From assembly GCF_014656055.1 (NCBI RefSeq), contig NZ_BNBR01000001.1:2046134-2104813 (forward strand): 58,680 nucleotides of DNA, in the 5' to 3' direction. Shown here one piece after another: positions 24,729 through 38,623 of the stretch; position 1 is the first letter of the stretch; every line of letters begins with the position of its first letter. Origin of the DNA: Streptomyces griseosporeus. GTDB lineage: Bacteria > Actinomycetota > Actinomycetes > Streptomycetales > Streptomycetaceae. The notes beneath the pieces were generated by a model that was not told the origin of the DNA, did no database searches, and saw nothing but the letters and a program-made list of their open reading frames with translations. The position numbers and the translations under genes are program-made.

Positions 24729-24807
24729 TCTCGCACCCCCCTCTTCCGCGCGCGGCGCCCTGCGGGCTGTGCCGTCGCGCTTCCGCGACCTCATCAGGAC
24801 GGTGTCC

Positions 24808-25353
24808 ATGTCTGTCTCCTCCCCTGCCTCCGGCACCCCTTCCATCTCCGCCCCTGCGGCCGCTCCCTCCCAGGCCGACCTCCTCGCCTTCGTACGGCGC
24901 GTCGCCGCCGACACCCGTGTGATCGACTCCCTGCCGCTGGACCCCGAGGGCCGCACCTGGGTACGGCTGGACGGCCCCGGCGGCAGCGAAGCCTGGCTGA
25001 TCGGCTGGCCGCCCGGCACCGGCACCGGCTGGCACGACCACGCCGACTCCCTCGGCGCCTTCCTCACCGCGCGCGGCGAGCTGACGGAGCACTCGCTCGC
25101 GGCCCGGCTCCCCACCGACGGCTGGAAGACCCTGGAACTCACCGACGGGGTGGACCGCGTACGGCGGCTGCCGGCGGGCCGCGGCCGGTCCTTCGGCCAC
25201 CACCACGTCCACGAGGTCCTCAACGAGTCGGCCACCGAGCACGCCGTCTCCGTCCACGCCTACTACCCGCCGCTGCCCCGCATCCGCCGCTTCAGCCGGA
25301 CCGGACAGGTGCTGCGCCTGGAGCAGGTCGAGCGCCCGGAGGACTGGCAGTGA
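24808..25353 (+). CDS. Cysteine dioxygenase family cupin
   Basis: The 181-residue cupin has the iron-binding motif GTGTGWHDHADSLGAF and the C-terminal HHHVHEVLN histidines, as in bacterial cysteine dioxygenases, which turn cysteine into cysteine sulfinate. The ATG at 24808 has only a weak site (AGGA, nine bases upstream), which fits control by the leader peptide upstream. The gene overlaps the rhodanese gene in GTGA. The role in removing excess cysteine is inferred from family and context. Confidence 0.88.
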   Translation: MSVSSPASGTPSISAPAAAPSQADLLAFVRRVAADTRVIDSLPLDPEGRTWVRLDGPGGSEAWLIGWPPGTGTGWHDHADSLGAFLTARGELTEHSLAARLPTDGWKTLELTDGVDRVRRLPAGRGRSFGHHHVHEVLNESATEHAVSVHAYYPPLPRIRRFSRTGQVLRLEQVERPEDWQ

Positions 25354-25745
25354 GCGACGAACGGCCGGTCGGCATCGACGAGTTGCTGGAGCGGGTGCGT
25401 GCCGGGTACGCGCGCGTGGAGCCGCACGAGGCGTACGAGGCCGCCCGCGCGGGTGAGGCGCTGCTGGTGGACATCCGGTACGCGGCCCTGCGCGAGCGGG
25501 ACGGACTCATCCCGGGCGCGGTCGTCGTGGAGCGCAACGAACTGGAGTGGCGTCTGGACCCGCAGGGCAGCCATCGCCTCCCCGAGGCCACCGGTCACGA
25601 TCTGCGGATCGTGGTGATCTGCAACGAGGGGTACGCCTCCAGCCTGGCCGCCGCCTCGCTGCACCGGCTGGGCCTGCGCCGGGCCACCGATCTGGTCGGG
25701 GGCTTCCAGGCGTGGCGGGCGGAGGGACTGCCGGTGACGAGCTGA
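25350..25745 (+). CDS. Rhodanese-like sulfurtransferase
   Basis: The 131-residue single-domain rhodanese carries the persulfide cysteine in VVICNEGYASS, the six-residue active-site loop. Such proteins move sulfane sulfur, for example to detoxify it. It begins at GTG 25350, overlapping the cysteine dioxygenase stop codon, so the two are translated together. The pair suggests joint handling of cysteine oxidation and sulfur products. Confidence 0.92.
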   Translation: MSDERPVGIDELLERVRAGYARVEPHEAYEAARAGEALLVDIRYAALRERDGLIPGAVVVERNELEWRLDPQGSHRLPEATGHDLRIVVICNEGYASSLAAASLHRLGLRRATDLVGGFQAWRAEGLPVTS

Positions 25746-25748
25746 CGC

Positions 25749-25780
25749 GGGCCGGCACGGGTCCCACGCCCGTGCGGGCC
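25749..25780. terminator. Bidirectional hairpin between rhodanese and recX genes
   Basis: GGGCCGGCACGGG (25749-25761) and CCCGTGCGGGCC (25769-25780) form a long stem with one mismatch and a 7-base loop. It lies in the 37-base convergent gap, so it can end transcripts from both sides. No T-run is seen. Confidence 0.65.
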
Positions 25781-25782
25781 GG

Positions 25783-26532
25783 TCAGAACCCCTCGTCCTC
25801 CAGGAACTCCGTGTCCTCCCCCTCCTCCTCCAGTGCCTGCCGGACGACCCTGAGGGCCATGCCCTCGGGGTAGCCCTTGCGGGCCAGCATCCCGGCGAGG
25901 CGGCGCAGGCGCTTGTCGCGGTCGAGGCCGCGCGTGGCGCGCAGCTTGCGGGCGACCAGCTCGCGGGCGGTCGCCTCCTCCTGCTCGGTATCGAGCTGGG
26001 AGACGGCCTCGTCGATGAGCGTCGGGTCGACGCCCTTGGTGCGCAGTTCCCGGGCGAGCGCGCGGCGCGCCAGCCCCCGGCCGTGGTGCCGGGACTCCAC
26101 CCAGGCGTCCGCGAACGCGCCGTCGTCGATCAGCCCGACCTCCTCGAACCGCGACAGCACCTCCTCGGCCGCCTCGTCCGGGATCTCCCGCTTGCGCAGG
26201 GCGTCGGCGAGCTGCTTGCGCGTGCGCGGAGTCCCGGTGAGCAGGCGCAGGCAGATCGCCCGCGCCCGCTCCACCGGGTCCCCCGGGGGCGGCTCCTCCT
26301 CGGCCCTCGACGAGTGAGAAGCGCCTCCGTCCTCGCCGGACGGCGGCCTGTTGGAGCCGCGCCGCCGGCGCCCGCGTCCGCCACGGCCGCGGGTGTCGTG
26401 ATCGGGCACCGCCTCCCGGGTGCCGTGCCCCCCGTCGTCACTGTCGTCGTCCCACCCGTCGGGGCCGCTGCTCCCCCGCTCCGGCGGAGCGGCGGAGTCG
26501 GCGTACTCGGCCCAGTCGGTTCGCCGTGTCAT
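25783..26532 (-). CDS. recX: RecA regulator RecX
   Basis: RecX binds RecA filaments and limits or tunes their activity. The 249-residue protein has an 85-residue disordered acidic/basic N-terminal tail, then the helical RecX repeats ([55 protein letters not shown]). The tail makes it longer than the usual 150-180 residues, which is common in Streptomyces. It starts three bases after the recA stop codon, so the pair is co-transcribed. Confidence 0.95.
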   Translation of the reverse strand: MTRRTDWAEYADSAAPPERGSSGPDGWDDDSDDGGHGTREAVPDHDTRGRGGRGRRRRGSNRPPSGEDGGASHSSRAEEEPPPGDPVERARAICLRLLTGTPRTRKQLADALRKREIPDEAAEEVLSRFEEVGLIDDGAFADAWVESRHHGRGLARRALARELRTKGVDPTLIDEAVSQLDTEQEEATARELVARKLRATRGLDRDKRLRRLAGMLARKGYPEGMALRVVRQALEEEGEDTEFLEDEGF

Positions 26533-26535
26533 GGG

Positions 26536-27660
26536 CTAGCTCTTGGCAGCCGCGGCCTTGGTCTTGGCCGCCTTGGCCGCCGCGGGCACCGCCTTGGCGT
26601 CGTCCGTGGCCGGGGCCGCGGTGACCGCCGCGTCCGCGCCGGGCTCGGCGGCGGGCTCCTCGGTGCGGACGCCGACGCCCAGCTTCTCCTTGATCTTCTT
26701 CTCGATCTCGTTGGCCAGGTCGGGGTTGTCCTTGAGGAAGTTGCGCGCGTTCTCCTTGCCCTGGCCGAGCTGGTCGCCCTCGTACGTGTACCAGGCGCCG
26801 GCCTTGCGGACGAAGCCGTGCTCCACGCCCATGTCGATCAGGCCGCCCTCGCGGCTGATGCCCTGGCCGTAGAGGATGTCGAACTCGGCCTGCTTGAAGG
26901 GCGGCGCGACCTTGTTCTTGACGACCTTGCAGCGGGTGCGGTTGCCGACCGCCTCCGTGCCGTCCTTCAGGGTCTCGATGCGGCGGATGTCGATGCGCAC
27001 CGAGGCGTAGAACTTCAGCGCCCGGCCACCGGTCGTGGTCTCGGGGGAGCCGAACATGACGCCGATCTTCTCGCGGAGCTGGTTGATGAAGATGGCGGTG
27101 GTCTTGGACTGGTTGAGCGCGCTGGTGATCTTCCGCAGGGCCTGGCTCATCAGACGGGCCTGCAGACCGACGTGGCTGTCGCCCATCTCGCCCTCGATCT
27201 CCGCGCGCGGCACGAGCGCGGCGACGGAGTCGATGACGATGAGGTCGAGGGCGCCGGAGCGGACCAGCATGTCCACGATCTCCAGGGCCTGCTCGCCGTT
27301 GTCCGGCTGGGAGAGGATCAGGTTGTCGATGTCAACGCCGAGCTTGCGCGCGTACTCGGGGTCGAGGGCGTGCTCGGCGTCCACGAACGCCACCTGGCCG
27401 CCGGCCTTCTGGGCGTTCGCCACCGCGTGCAGGGTCAGCGTGGTCTTGCCGGAGGACTCCGGTCCGTAGATCTCGACGACACGGCCGCGCGGGAGGCCGC
27501 CCACGCCGAGGGCCACGTCGAGCGCGGTCGACCCGGTCGGGATGACCTCGATGGGCTCCTTGGACCGCTCGCCCATGCGCATGACCGCGCCCTTGCCGAA
27601 TTGCCGTTCAATCTGTGCGAGCGCGGCATCCAGGGCCTTCTCGCGGTCGGTTCCTGCCAT
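26536..27660 (-). CDS. recA: Recombinase RecA
   Basis: RecA forms filaments on single-stranded DNA, drives strand exchange and triggers LexA self-cleavage. The 374-residue protein has Walker A GPESSGKT (66-73), the DNA loops around [18 protein letters not shown], and VIDSVAAL. The final 45 residues are Lys/Ala/Thr-rich, the long lysine-rich tail typical of streptomycete RecA. Its ATG at 27660 lacks a strong purine-rich site; the conserved [14 protein letters not shown] start supports it. Confidence 0.98.
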   Translation of the reverse strand: MAGTDREKALDAALAQIERQFGKGAVMRMGERSKEPIEVIPTGSTALDVALGVGGLPRGRVVEIYGPESSGKTTLTLHAVANAQKAGGQVAFVDAEHALDPEYARKLGVDIDNLILSQPDNGEQALEIVDMLVRSGALDLIVIDSVAALVPRAEIEGEMGDSHVGLQARLMSQALRKITSALNQSKTTAIFINQLREKIGVMFGSPETTTGGRALKFYASVRIDIRRIETLKDGTEAVGNRTRCKVVKNKVAPPFKQAEFDILYGQGISREGGLIDMGVEHGFVRKAGAWYTYEGDQLGQGKENARNFLKDNPDLANEIEKKIKEKLGVGVRTEEPAAEPGADAAVTAAPATDDAKAVPAAAKAAKTKAAAAKS

Positions 27661-27985
27661 GGGTTCCACCCGGTTTGCTTGAGTCGATCGCTTCACGTCA
27701 AAGACGCTAACGCCTGCCACTGACAATGCGCCCCGACGCTCCTCCGGCCTGTGGATAACTCGGGGGCATACCTGCCGAAAACGGTACGAAGTACCTGGCC
27801 GAGCGCCGTGCCGGAGGCTCCATAAGAATGGATGTTCGATTTTTGTGTCAAGCGCACCACGCGGCACCTCCGAGAGTACGCTCGCGGCCCCGCCCCGACC
27901 GGAGGACACGTACTCCCGGCGGCGTACCGCACCCGCCTCCGGCCGTACGACGACTGCGCGAGCGCGCCCAGGAAGGCTGGGCGGC
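27661..27985. other. Divergent recA/membrane-protein regulatory gap
   Basis: These 325 bases hold the recA promoter with an SOS box (27822-27851) about 165 bases upstream of recA. The rest is a long recA leader without a clear small gene. The promoter of the plus-strand membrane protein was not identified. Confidence 0.6.
27822..27851 (-). promoter_or_regulatory. recA promoter with LexA (SOS) box
   Basis: On the minus strand TTGACA (27846-27851) and TCTTAT (27822-27827) are 18 bases apart. Between them lies GAACATCCATTC (27826-27837), one change from the actinobacterial LexA box GAAC-N4-GTTC. LexA bound there would cover the promoter, so recA is very likely DNA-damage inducible, as known in streptomycetes. 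Confidence 0.8.
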
Positions 27986-28780
27986 ATGCAGTCCACGCCC
28001 CTGACGGCCGCCGCCGTCGCCGCCTCCCCGCCGGCCCGGCCAGGGCTGCGTCCCGTCGAGCGGCTCTGTGCCGTCACCGGTCTCGTCCTGGTCCTCTCCG
28101 GCCTCGCCCACCTCGTCGTGTTCGCCGTGGACGGCGGACCGTGGAACGGGCCCGTCTCCTGGCGCAAGCCGGTGACCTTCGGACTGTCGTTCGGGGTGAC
28201 GCTCCTCGCGGTCGCCTGGGTGACGTCGTATCTGCGCGTCGGCGCCCGGCCGCGCGCCGTGCTGCTCGCCGTCTTCGCCGTGGACTGTGTCGTGGAGGTG
28301 GGCGGCATCACGCTCCAGGCGTGGCGCCGGGTGCCCTCGCACCTGGACATGGAGACACCGTTCGACACGGCGGTGTCGATGACCCTCGCCGTGGGCGGCG
28401 CCGTCCTGGTGGTGCTGCTGGGCGTGTTGGCGGTCGCGTCCTTCCGGCACCGGCCCTCCGGTCCCGCCGGGATGCCGCTCGCGCTGCGCTCCGGGTTCGC
28501 GATCCTGCTGGTGGCGCTGGCCTCGGGCGCGGCGATGATCGCGCGCGGTGTGCTGCTCACCCGGACCGGGCACCAGGGGGCGGCCTACCACTCGACGGCC
28601 CCGCTGAAGCCGCTGCACGGCGTCAGCCTGCACGCCGTCCTGGTCCTGCCGACGCTGGCCTGGCTGCTGGCCCGCACGCCGTGGCGCGAGCCGGTGCGGC
28701 GGCGGATCCTGACGGCGGCCGTCGTCGGTTACGGCGCCGCGGTGGCCGGGACGGGTGTGTGGGCCCTCGTCACGTACTGA
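27986..28780 (+). CDS. Uncharacterised membrane protein, seven hydrophobic segments
   Basis: I do not recognise a functional family. The 264-residue product has about seven hydrophobic segments, starting with [22 protein letters not shown], and conserved-looking polar spots such as [18 protein letters not shown] and [20 protein letters not shown]. It lies divergent from recA, with no partner gene. The ATG at 27986 follows a GGAAGG stretch at about 27970. Confidence 0.7.
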   Translation: MQSTPLTAAAVAASPPARPGLRPVERLCAVTGLVLVLSGLAHLVVFAVDGGPWNGPVSWRKPVTFGLSFGVTLLAVAWVTSYLRVGARPRAVLLAVFAVDCVVEVGGITLQAWRRVPSHLDMETPFDTAVSMTLAVGGAVLVVLLGVLAVASFRHRPSGPAGMPLALRSGFAILLVALASGAAMIARGVLLTRTGHQGAAYHSTAPLKPLHGVSLHAVLVLPTLAWLLARTPWREPVRRRILTAAVVGYGAAVAGTGVWALVTY

Positions 28781-28811
28781 GCCCGCGGCCACGGAGAGCC
28801 GCAGCCGGCAC

Positions 28812-30092
28812 CTACCGGGAGCCGCTCCCCCCGCCGGACGCACCGCCACGTCCGCCGTCGCCCTCGGCTCCCCCGCCCGTACGGCCCCACAGGTGCCGTG
28901 CGCGGGTGAACAGGCCCTGCCCGGCGCCTCTTCTGCGGTGCCCGTGGACCCGGGGGTCGTCCGTGACGGCGTACCGCTTCACGTACGCCCCGAGGAAGGC
29001 CTGCAGGGTGGCGACCGCCGGGATGGCGATCAGGGCGCCGACCGCGCCGAGCAGCGCGGTGCCGGCGATGACCGAGCCGAAGGCGACGGCGGGGTGGATG
29101 TCGACGGTCTTCGAGGTCAGCTTCGGCTGCAGCATGTAGTTCTCGAACTGCTGGTAGACCACGACGAAGACCAGCACCCACAGCGCGTACCACGGGTTGA
29201 CGGTGAAAGCGATCAGCATCGGCAGGGCGCCCGCGAGATAGGTGCCGATGGTGGGGATGAACTGCGAGACCACACCGACCCACACACCGAGCACGGGCGC
29301 GTACGGGATGCCCAGGGCCTGCAGGAGTATGTAGTGGGCGATGCCGGAGATCAGCGCCATCAGCCCGCGTGAGTACAGATAGCCGCCGGTCTTGTCGACG
29401 GCGATCTCCCACGCGCGCAGCACCTCGGCCTGCCGGGCGGGCGGCAGCAGGGAGCAGATCGTACGGCGCAGACGGGGTCCGTCGGCGGCGAAGTAGAACG
29501 AGAACAGCGCGATCGTCAGCAGCTGGAACAGTCCGCCCAGCACCTGCGCGGACACGTCCAGGACGCCGGTCGCGCTGTTCTGGACGTACTTGCGCAGCCA
29601 GTCGGAGTGGAGCAGGCCCTCCTGCACGTCCACCCGTCTCAGCTCCGTGTGGAACGTGGAGTTGACCCAGTTGATGACCGAGTCGAGGTAGCCCGGGAAG
29701 CCCTCGACCATCTTGATGATCTGGCCGGCGAGCATCGAGCCGAGCAGGGTGACGAACCCGGCGCAGACGATCAGCAGGCCCAGGAAGACCAGGAACGTGG
29801 CGAAGCCGCGCCGCATCCCCCGGCCGGCCATCCAGCTCACCGCCGGCTCGATCGCGAGGGCCAGGAAGAACGCGATCAGGATGTTGATCAGCAGGCCGGT
29901 CAGCTGGTGGAAGGCCCAACTGCCGAGCTGGAACGCGGCGATGAGCGCCAGCGCGACCACCATGGCGCGCGGCAGCCACCGCGGCATGCGGGCGCCCGGC
30001 CCGGCGCCCTCGGCCGGGGGCCCGGCGGGCGGCGTCGTGCCGAACGGAGATGCCTGCTGGGCGAGCTGCCCGGACTCGTCAGTGGATGCCAC
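28812..30092 (-). CDS. AI-2E family (UPF0118) transporter
   Basis: The 426-residue protein has a disordered N-terminus, about eight membrane helices and family motifs such as FLALAIEPAV, GVVSQFIPTIGTYLAGALPML and VVVYQQFENYMLQPKL. AI-2E family members export small molecules or act as Na+/H+ antiporters in different bacteria, so the substrate is open. The C-terminal 45 residues are Gly/Arg-rich and disordered. The start GTG 30092 has GGGAGA upstream; a GTG at 30110 is an alternative. Confidence 0.9.
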   Translation of the reverse strand: MASTDESGQLAQQASPFGTTPPAGPPAEGAGPGARMPRWLPRAMVVALALIAAFQLGSWAFHQLTGLLINILIAFFLALAIEPAVSWMAGRGMRRGFATFLVFLGLLIVCAGFVTLLGSMLAGQIIKMVEGFPGYLDSVINWVNSTFHTELRRVDVQEGLLHSDWLRKYVQNSATGVLDVSAQVLGGLFQLLTIALFSFYFAADGPRLRRTICSLLPPARQAEVLRAWEIAVDKTGGYLYSRGLMALISGIAHYILLQALGIPYAPVLGVWVGVVSQFIPTIGTYLAGALPMLIAFTVNPWYALWVLVFVVVYQQFENYMLQPKLTSKTVDIHPAVAFGSVIAGTALLGAVGALIAIPAVATLQAFLGAYVKRYAVTDDPRVHGHRRRGAGQGLFTRARHLWGRTGGGAEGDGGRGGASGGGSGSR

Positions 30093-30176
30093 GGACCAAG
30101 TCTCCCGCACGCCACCGACAATCCGGTGCCGGCCTGCGCTCTCCGTGCCCGCCGAGGGCGCGGCGGTCGGTCGCGG

Positions 30177-30371
30177 TCAGCGTCTCTCGGCCGGGACGTT
30201 CATCACCGTGCACACCACGTGCCATACGTCCTTGGCGTCCCAGCCGGCCGCTAGCGCCTCGTGCACGGTGCGTCCGCCGAGCTCCGACATCACGTGGTCG
30301 CGCGCGAAGGTGTCGGCGTACCCCGCGCCGAAGTGCTCCGCCATCCGCTGCCAGAAGACCGTCAACCGCAT
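30177..30371 (-). CDS. DUF3046 small protein
   Basis: This 64-residue protein begins MRLTVFWQRMAEHFG and has WDAKDVWHVVC, the DUF3046 pattern. It is conserved beside recA in many actinobacteria and has no known function. The helix-rich, soluble character is clear from the sequence. Confidence 0.88.
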   Translation of the reverse strand: MRLTVFWQRMAEHFGAGYADTFARDHVMSELGGRTVHEALAAGWDAKDVWHVVCTVMNVPAERR

Positions 30372-30451
30372 GACTCCAGTATCCCGCCCCTGGGGGTGGG
30401 CCCCGGCCGAGGCCCCTTCCCGAGACCGCTTTCCGCCCTACGGTCTGACCC

Positions 30452-31396
30452 ATGGCCGAAAACGGAGCTTCCCCACTCCCCCCTACGCCCCCGGCGCGCT
30501 CCCCGCTCGCACGCGCCGAGCAGTTCGTGTGGCTCACCGCGCGCGTGCTGGAGCAGCGGCTCTTCGCCCACCTCTTCCGGAACGCGAGCGCCGACCCGGT
30601 CGAGACCGCCCTGGACGCCTACCGCAACGACGACGGCGGATACGGGCACGCACTGGAGCCCGATCTGCGGGGCCCGGTCAGCCAACCGCTGCACACCGCC
30701 CGCGCCCTGCGCGTCCTGGACTCCGTCCGGCGCTGCGGCGGGCAGCGCGTGGAGCGGGTGTGCCGCTATCTGACGTCGGTCTCCACCGCGGACGGGGCCC
30801 TTCCGGCGATCCATCCCAGCCAGCGCGGCTATCCGACGGCGCCCTTCGTGCCGGTCGTGGACGATCCGCCCAGCGAGTTGCTGGCCACCGGTCCCGTGGT
30901 GGGGCTGCTGCACCGCAACGCGGTGTGGCACGCGTGGCTGTTCCGGGCCACCGACTTCTGCTGGCAGCGGATCGAGTCGCTGGAGAAGTCCCACCCGTAC
31001 GAGGTGGAGGCCGCCGTGGCCTTCCTGGACTCCGCGCCCGACCGCTCGCGCGCGGAGGCGGCGGCCGACCGTCTGGGCCGCCTGGTCCGCGAGCACCGGC
31101 TCGCCGCGCTGGACCCGGACGACCTCGGGGCCTACCTGGTGTCGCCCGGTTACGCCCCGGCCGAACACCACTTCCCGCACGACTACGCCCGCACCCCGGC
31201 ATCCCTGGCCCGCGCCTGGTTCACCGACGCCGAGATGACCCGGTCCCTGGACTTCCTCGCCGCCGAGCAGCAGCCCGACGGCGGCTGGCCCGTCCGCTGG
31301 CGCCAGTGGGCTCCGGCGCCCGCCCTGGAGGCCCGCCCGATCGTCACGCTCGAGGCGTTGCGCACACTTCGGGCCTACGGCCGCCCGGTGGGCTGA
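30452..31396 (+). CDS. Alpha/alpha-toroid (terpene cyclase/prenyltransferase-like) protein
   Basis: The 314-residue protein has repeats with NDDGGYGHALEPDLRG and PDGGWPVRW, which resemble the QW-type motifs of the squalene-hopene cyclase and prenyltransferase toroid fold. The catalytic DxDD motif of cyclases is not visible, so enzyme activity is doubtful. A TACGGT hexamer lies seven bases before the ATG, with no ribosome binding site, so the message may be leaderless. Function unknown. Confidence 0.65.
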   Translation: MAENGASPLPPTPPARSPLARAEQFVWLTARVLEQRLFAHLFRNASADPVETALDAYRNDDGGYGHALEPDLRGPVSQPLHTARALRVLDSVRRCGGQRVERVCRYLTSVSTADGALPAIHPSQRGYPTAPFVPVVDDPPSELLATGPVVGLLHRNAVWHAWLFRATDFCWQRIESLEKSHPYEVEAAVAFLDSAPDRSRAEAAADRLGRLVREHRLAALDPDDLGAYLVSPGYAPAEHHFPHDYARTPASLARAWFTDAEMTRSLDFLAAEQQPDGGWPVRWRQWAPAPALEARPIVTLEALRTLRAYGRPVG

Positions 31397-31443
31397 GGGG
31401 GCGTGTCCGCGGGGCAGGAGGCAGCCGGCCGGCCCTCGGGCCG

Positions 31444-31752
31444 TCACCCCGCGACAGCCCGCACCCCCGCCGTCACCACCACAGCCGCCGCCACCACGAC
31501 CAGGAAGGGCGCCCGCAGCACGAGTGCCACCGCTGCCGCGCCCAGGCCCGCCGCCCGGGCGTCCAGCACGAGCGCGTGCCCGTCGGCGAAGGTCTGCTGT
31601 GCCGTGAGGGCGGCGAGCAGGGCCACCGGCAGCAGCGCGGCGAGCCGCCGCACCAGCGGCCGCTCCAGCGCCCCGGCGGGCACGAGCAGCCCGGCGAGCT
31701 TGACGGCGTAACAGCCGAGGGCGGTGACGCCGATGGCGATCCAGACGTTCAT
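31444..31752 (-). CDS. azlD: AzlD small subunit of branched-chain amino acid exporter
   Basis: The 102-residue protein has three to four hydrophobic helices and matches AzlD, which with AzlC exports branched-chain amino acids or their analogues. It begins in an ATGA overlap with azlC. Confidence 0.88.
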   Translation of the reverse strand: MNVWIAIGVTALGCYAVKLAGLLVPAGALERPLVRRLAALLPVALLAALTAQQTFADGHALVLDARAAGLGAAAVALVLRAPFLVVVAAAVVVTAGVRAVAG

Positions 31753-32528
31753 CGCTCGCCTCCTCGCGCCCCGCGCTGCCCGCCGCGTCCGCCCTGTGCC
31801 CGCTGCTCGCGCCGCCCCGTCACGTACAGCACCACCGGGGCGGCGAGCGCGGCGACCAGGACCGGCACACCGGCCGGCAGTACCGGCAGCAGCCCGACCC
31901 CCAGCACGACGGCGAGCGCGGCGACGGCCCGCTCGGTCGTCGTCTTCAGCATCGGCGCGAGCAGCGCGAGGAACACCGCCGGCCCGGCTGCGTCCAGCCC
32001 CCACGTGTCGGTGTCGCCGATGCGTTCCGCGCCCAGCGCGCCGAGCAGCGTGGTCAGGTTCCACAGCAGGTAGAGGCTGACCCCGGTGACGGCGAAGCCC
32101 ACGCGCGCGTTGCGCCGCGTCGGCTGGGCCAGCGACACGGCCGTCGTCTCGTCGATCACCCACTGCGCCGCGAACGGCCGTACCGCGCGCGGCAGCGCCA
32201 GCAGCTGGGAGAGCCGCAGCCCGTAGAACGCGTTGCGCACCCCGAGGAAGAAGGCGCCCGCCGCCGCGGTGAACGGGTTGCCGCCCGCCGCGAGCGCGCC
32301 GACCAGCGCGAACTGGGAGGCGCCCGTGAACACCAGGAGGCTCAGCGCGCAGCTCTGCCACACCGTGAGCCCGCTGCCGGCCGAGGTCACCCCGAAGGCG
32401 AACCCGGACAGGCCCACCGCGACGCCTACTCCGAGGGCGTCGCGGACGACGGCGCCGACCGGGCGTTCTCCTGCGGCGCCCGGCGCTCCTCCTGTGGTCG
32501 GTTTCTCTTCGACTGTCTGTTCTGCCAC
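31749..32528 (-). CDS. azlC: AzlC large subunit of branched-chain amino acid exporter
   Basis: The 259-residue membrane protein has AzlC features: GLSGFAFGVTSAGSGLTVWQSCALSLLVFTGASQFALVGALAAGG and VRNAFYGLRLSQLL. It begins at GTG 32528, inside the 3' end of the AraC-family gene, so the two reading frames overlap by 103 bases on the same strand. The tail after about residue 240 is Gly/Arg-rich. Confidence 0.9.
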   Translation of the reverse strand: MAEQTVEEKPTTGGAPGAAGERPVGAVVRDALGVGVAVGLSGFAFGVTSAGSGLTVWQSCALSLLVFTGASQFALVGALAAGGNPFTAAAGAFFLGVRNAFYGLRLSQLLALPRAVRPFAAQWVIDETTAVSLAQPTRRNARVGFAVTGVSLYLLWNLTTLLGALGAERIGDTDTWGLDAAGPAVFLALLAPMLKTTTERAVAALAVVLGVGLLPVLPAGVPVLVAALAAPVVLYVTGRREQRAQGGRGGQRGARGGER

Positions 32529-33412
32529 GTGTCGGACGCTACGAGGAGCCGGCCGGCCCCGTCTTGTACGTTCTTGCGGTCGCCGGCCCCGATCCCGCGC
32601 TCGCGCTGGTAGGCCCCCGGCGGCACCCCGACGATCCGCGCGAAGTGCCGGTTCAGGTGCGGCTGGTCGGTGAACCCGACGGCGACGGCGGCCTCCGCGG
32701 GCGCCGCCCCGGCGTCCAGCAGCCGTCGGGCCCGCCGCACCCGCGCGTCGGTCAGCCAGGTGTGCGGCGGCATGCCGTAGGCGGCGCGGAAGGCCCGCAG
32801 CAGGGCGAACGGGCTGGTCCCCAGGTCCGTGGCGAGCCGCTCCAGGGACGGCGGGTCGGCCATCCGCTCCTCCAGCACGGCACGCGCGCGTGCCGCGATC
32901 CGGGCTCCGGCCGTCCGCACCTCCCGCGCGGGCAGCGGACCGCCGTTCAGCCGCAGCAGCCGGGTCACGGCGACCCGCAGCAGTGTGTCGGCGGCCAGCG
33001 CGTTGCCCTCGTCGGTGGCGCGCAGCACCTGATGGACCAGGCCCACGGTGTACGGGTCCTCCAGCACCGGGCTGACGAAGCCGGGGCTGCCGCGCAGGGT
33101 GGTCGTCTCCGCGGCGATCTCCGCCACGACCTCCGGCGACGGGTAGACGGCCCCGTACCGCCACCCCTCGGGCACGCCGGCCCGCCCGGTGTGCGGGGTG
33201 TCGGGATTGACCAGTGCGAGGGATCCCGCCCCCACGTACACGTCGTCGCTGCCGTGCTGGAAGATCTCGGCGCCCTCGGCGACACCGGCGATCACGAAGT
33301 GCTCGTGGGTGTGGCGCACGAACGTCTTGCGCACGTACCGGGCCCGCAGCAGGTCGACCCCGGGCAGCTCCTCGTACTGCCAGTACCGCGCCTGCTCACC
33401 CGAACCCGCCAT
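32426..33412 (-). CDS. AraC-family regulator of azlCD
   Basis: The 328-residue protein has an N-terminal cupin-type sensor (HTHEHFVIAGVAEGAE) and a C-terminal pair of AraC helix-turn-helices (SLERLATDLGTSPFALLRAFRAAYG, AEAAVAVGFTDQPHLNRHFARIVGVPPGAYQRER). A 55-residue polar tail follows and overlaps azlC. AraC genes with this tail sit next to azlCD in other streptomycetes, so it probably controls the exporter. The ATG at 33412 is clear. Confidence 0.9.
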   Translation of the reverse strand: MAGSGEQARYWQYEELPGVDLLRARYVRKTFVRHTHEHFVIAGVAEGAEIFQHGSDDVYVGAGSLALVNPDTPHTGRAGVPEGWRYGAVYPSPEVVAEIAAETTTLRGSPGFVSPVLEDPYTVGLVHQVLRATDEGNALAADTLLRVAVTRLLRLNGGPLPAREVRTAGARIAARARAVLEERMADPPSLERLATDLGTSPFALLRAFRAAYGMPPHTWLTDARVRRARRLLDAGAAPAEAAVAVGFTDQPHLNRHFARIVGVPPGAYQRERGIGAGDRKNVQDGAGRLLVASDTWQNRQSKRNRPQEERRAPQENARSAPSSATPSE

Positions 33413-33542
33413 GCCCCCATTGTCCGCCACCCCCGCCCCCGACCGGCCCCCCGCCGGCTGGGGCCGACCCGGGCCCGCCCCCGACCCTCCCGCGTCCCCG
33501 CAGGTCAGCCGCATTGTCAGTGGCCGGGTGCAGGATGGACGC

Positions 33543-38573
<5,031 letters not shown>

Positions 38574-38623
38574 CCACGGGCGCCCCACCACCGTCCGCTC
38601 CCCCCGCGTGCCACCCTTGACCC

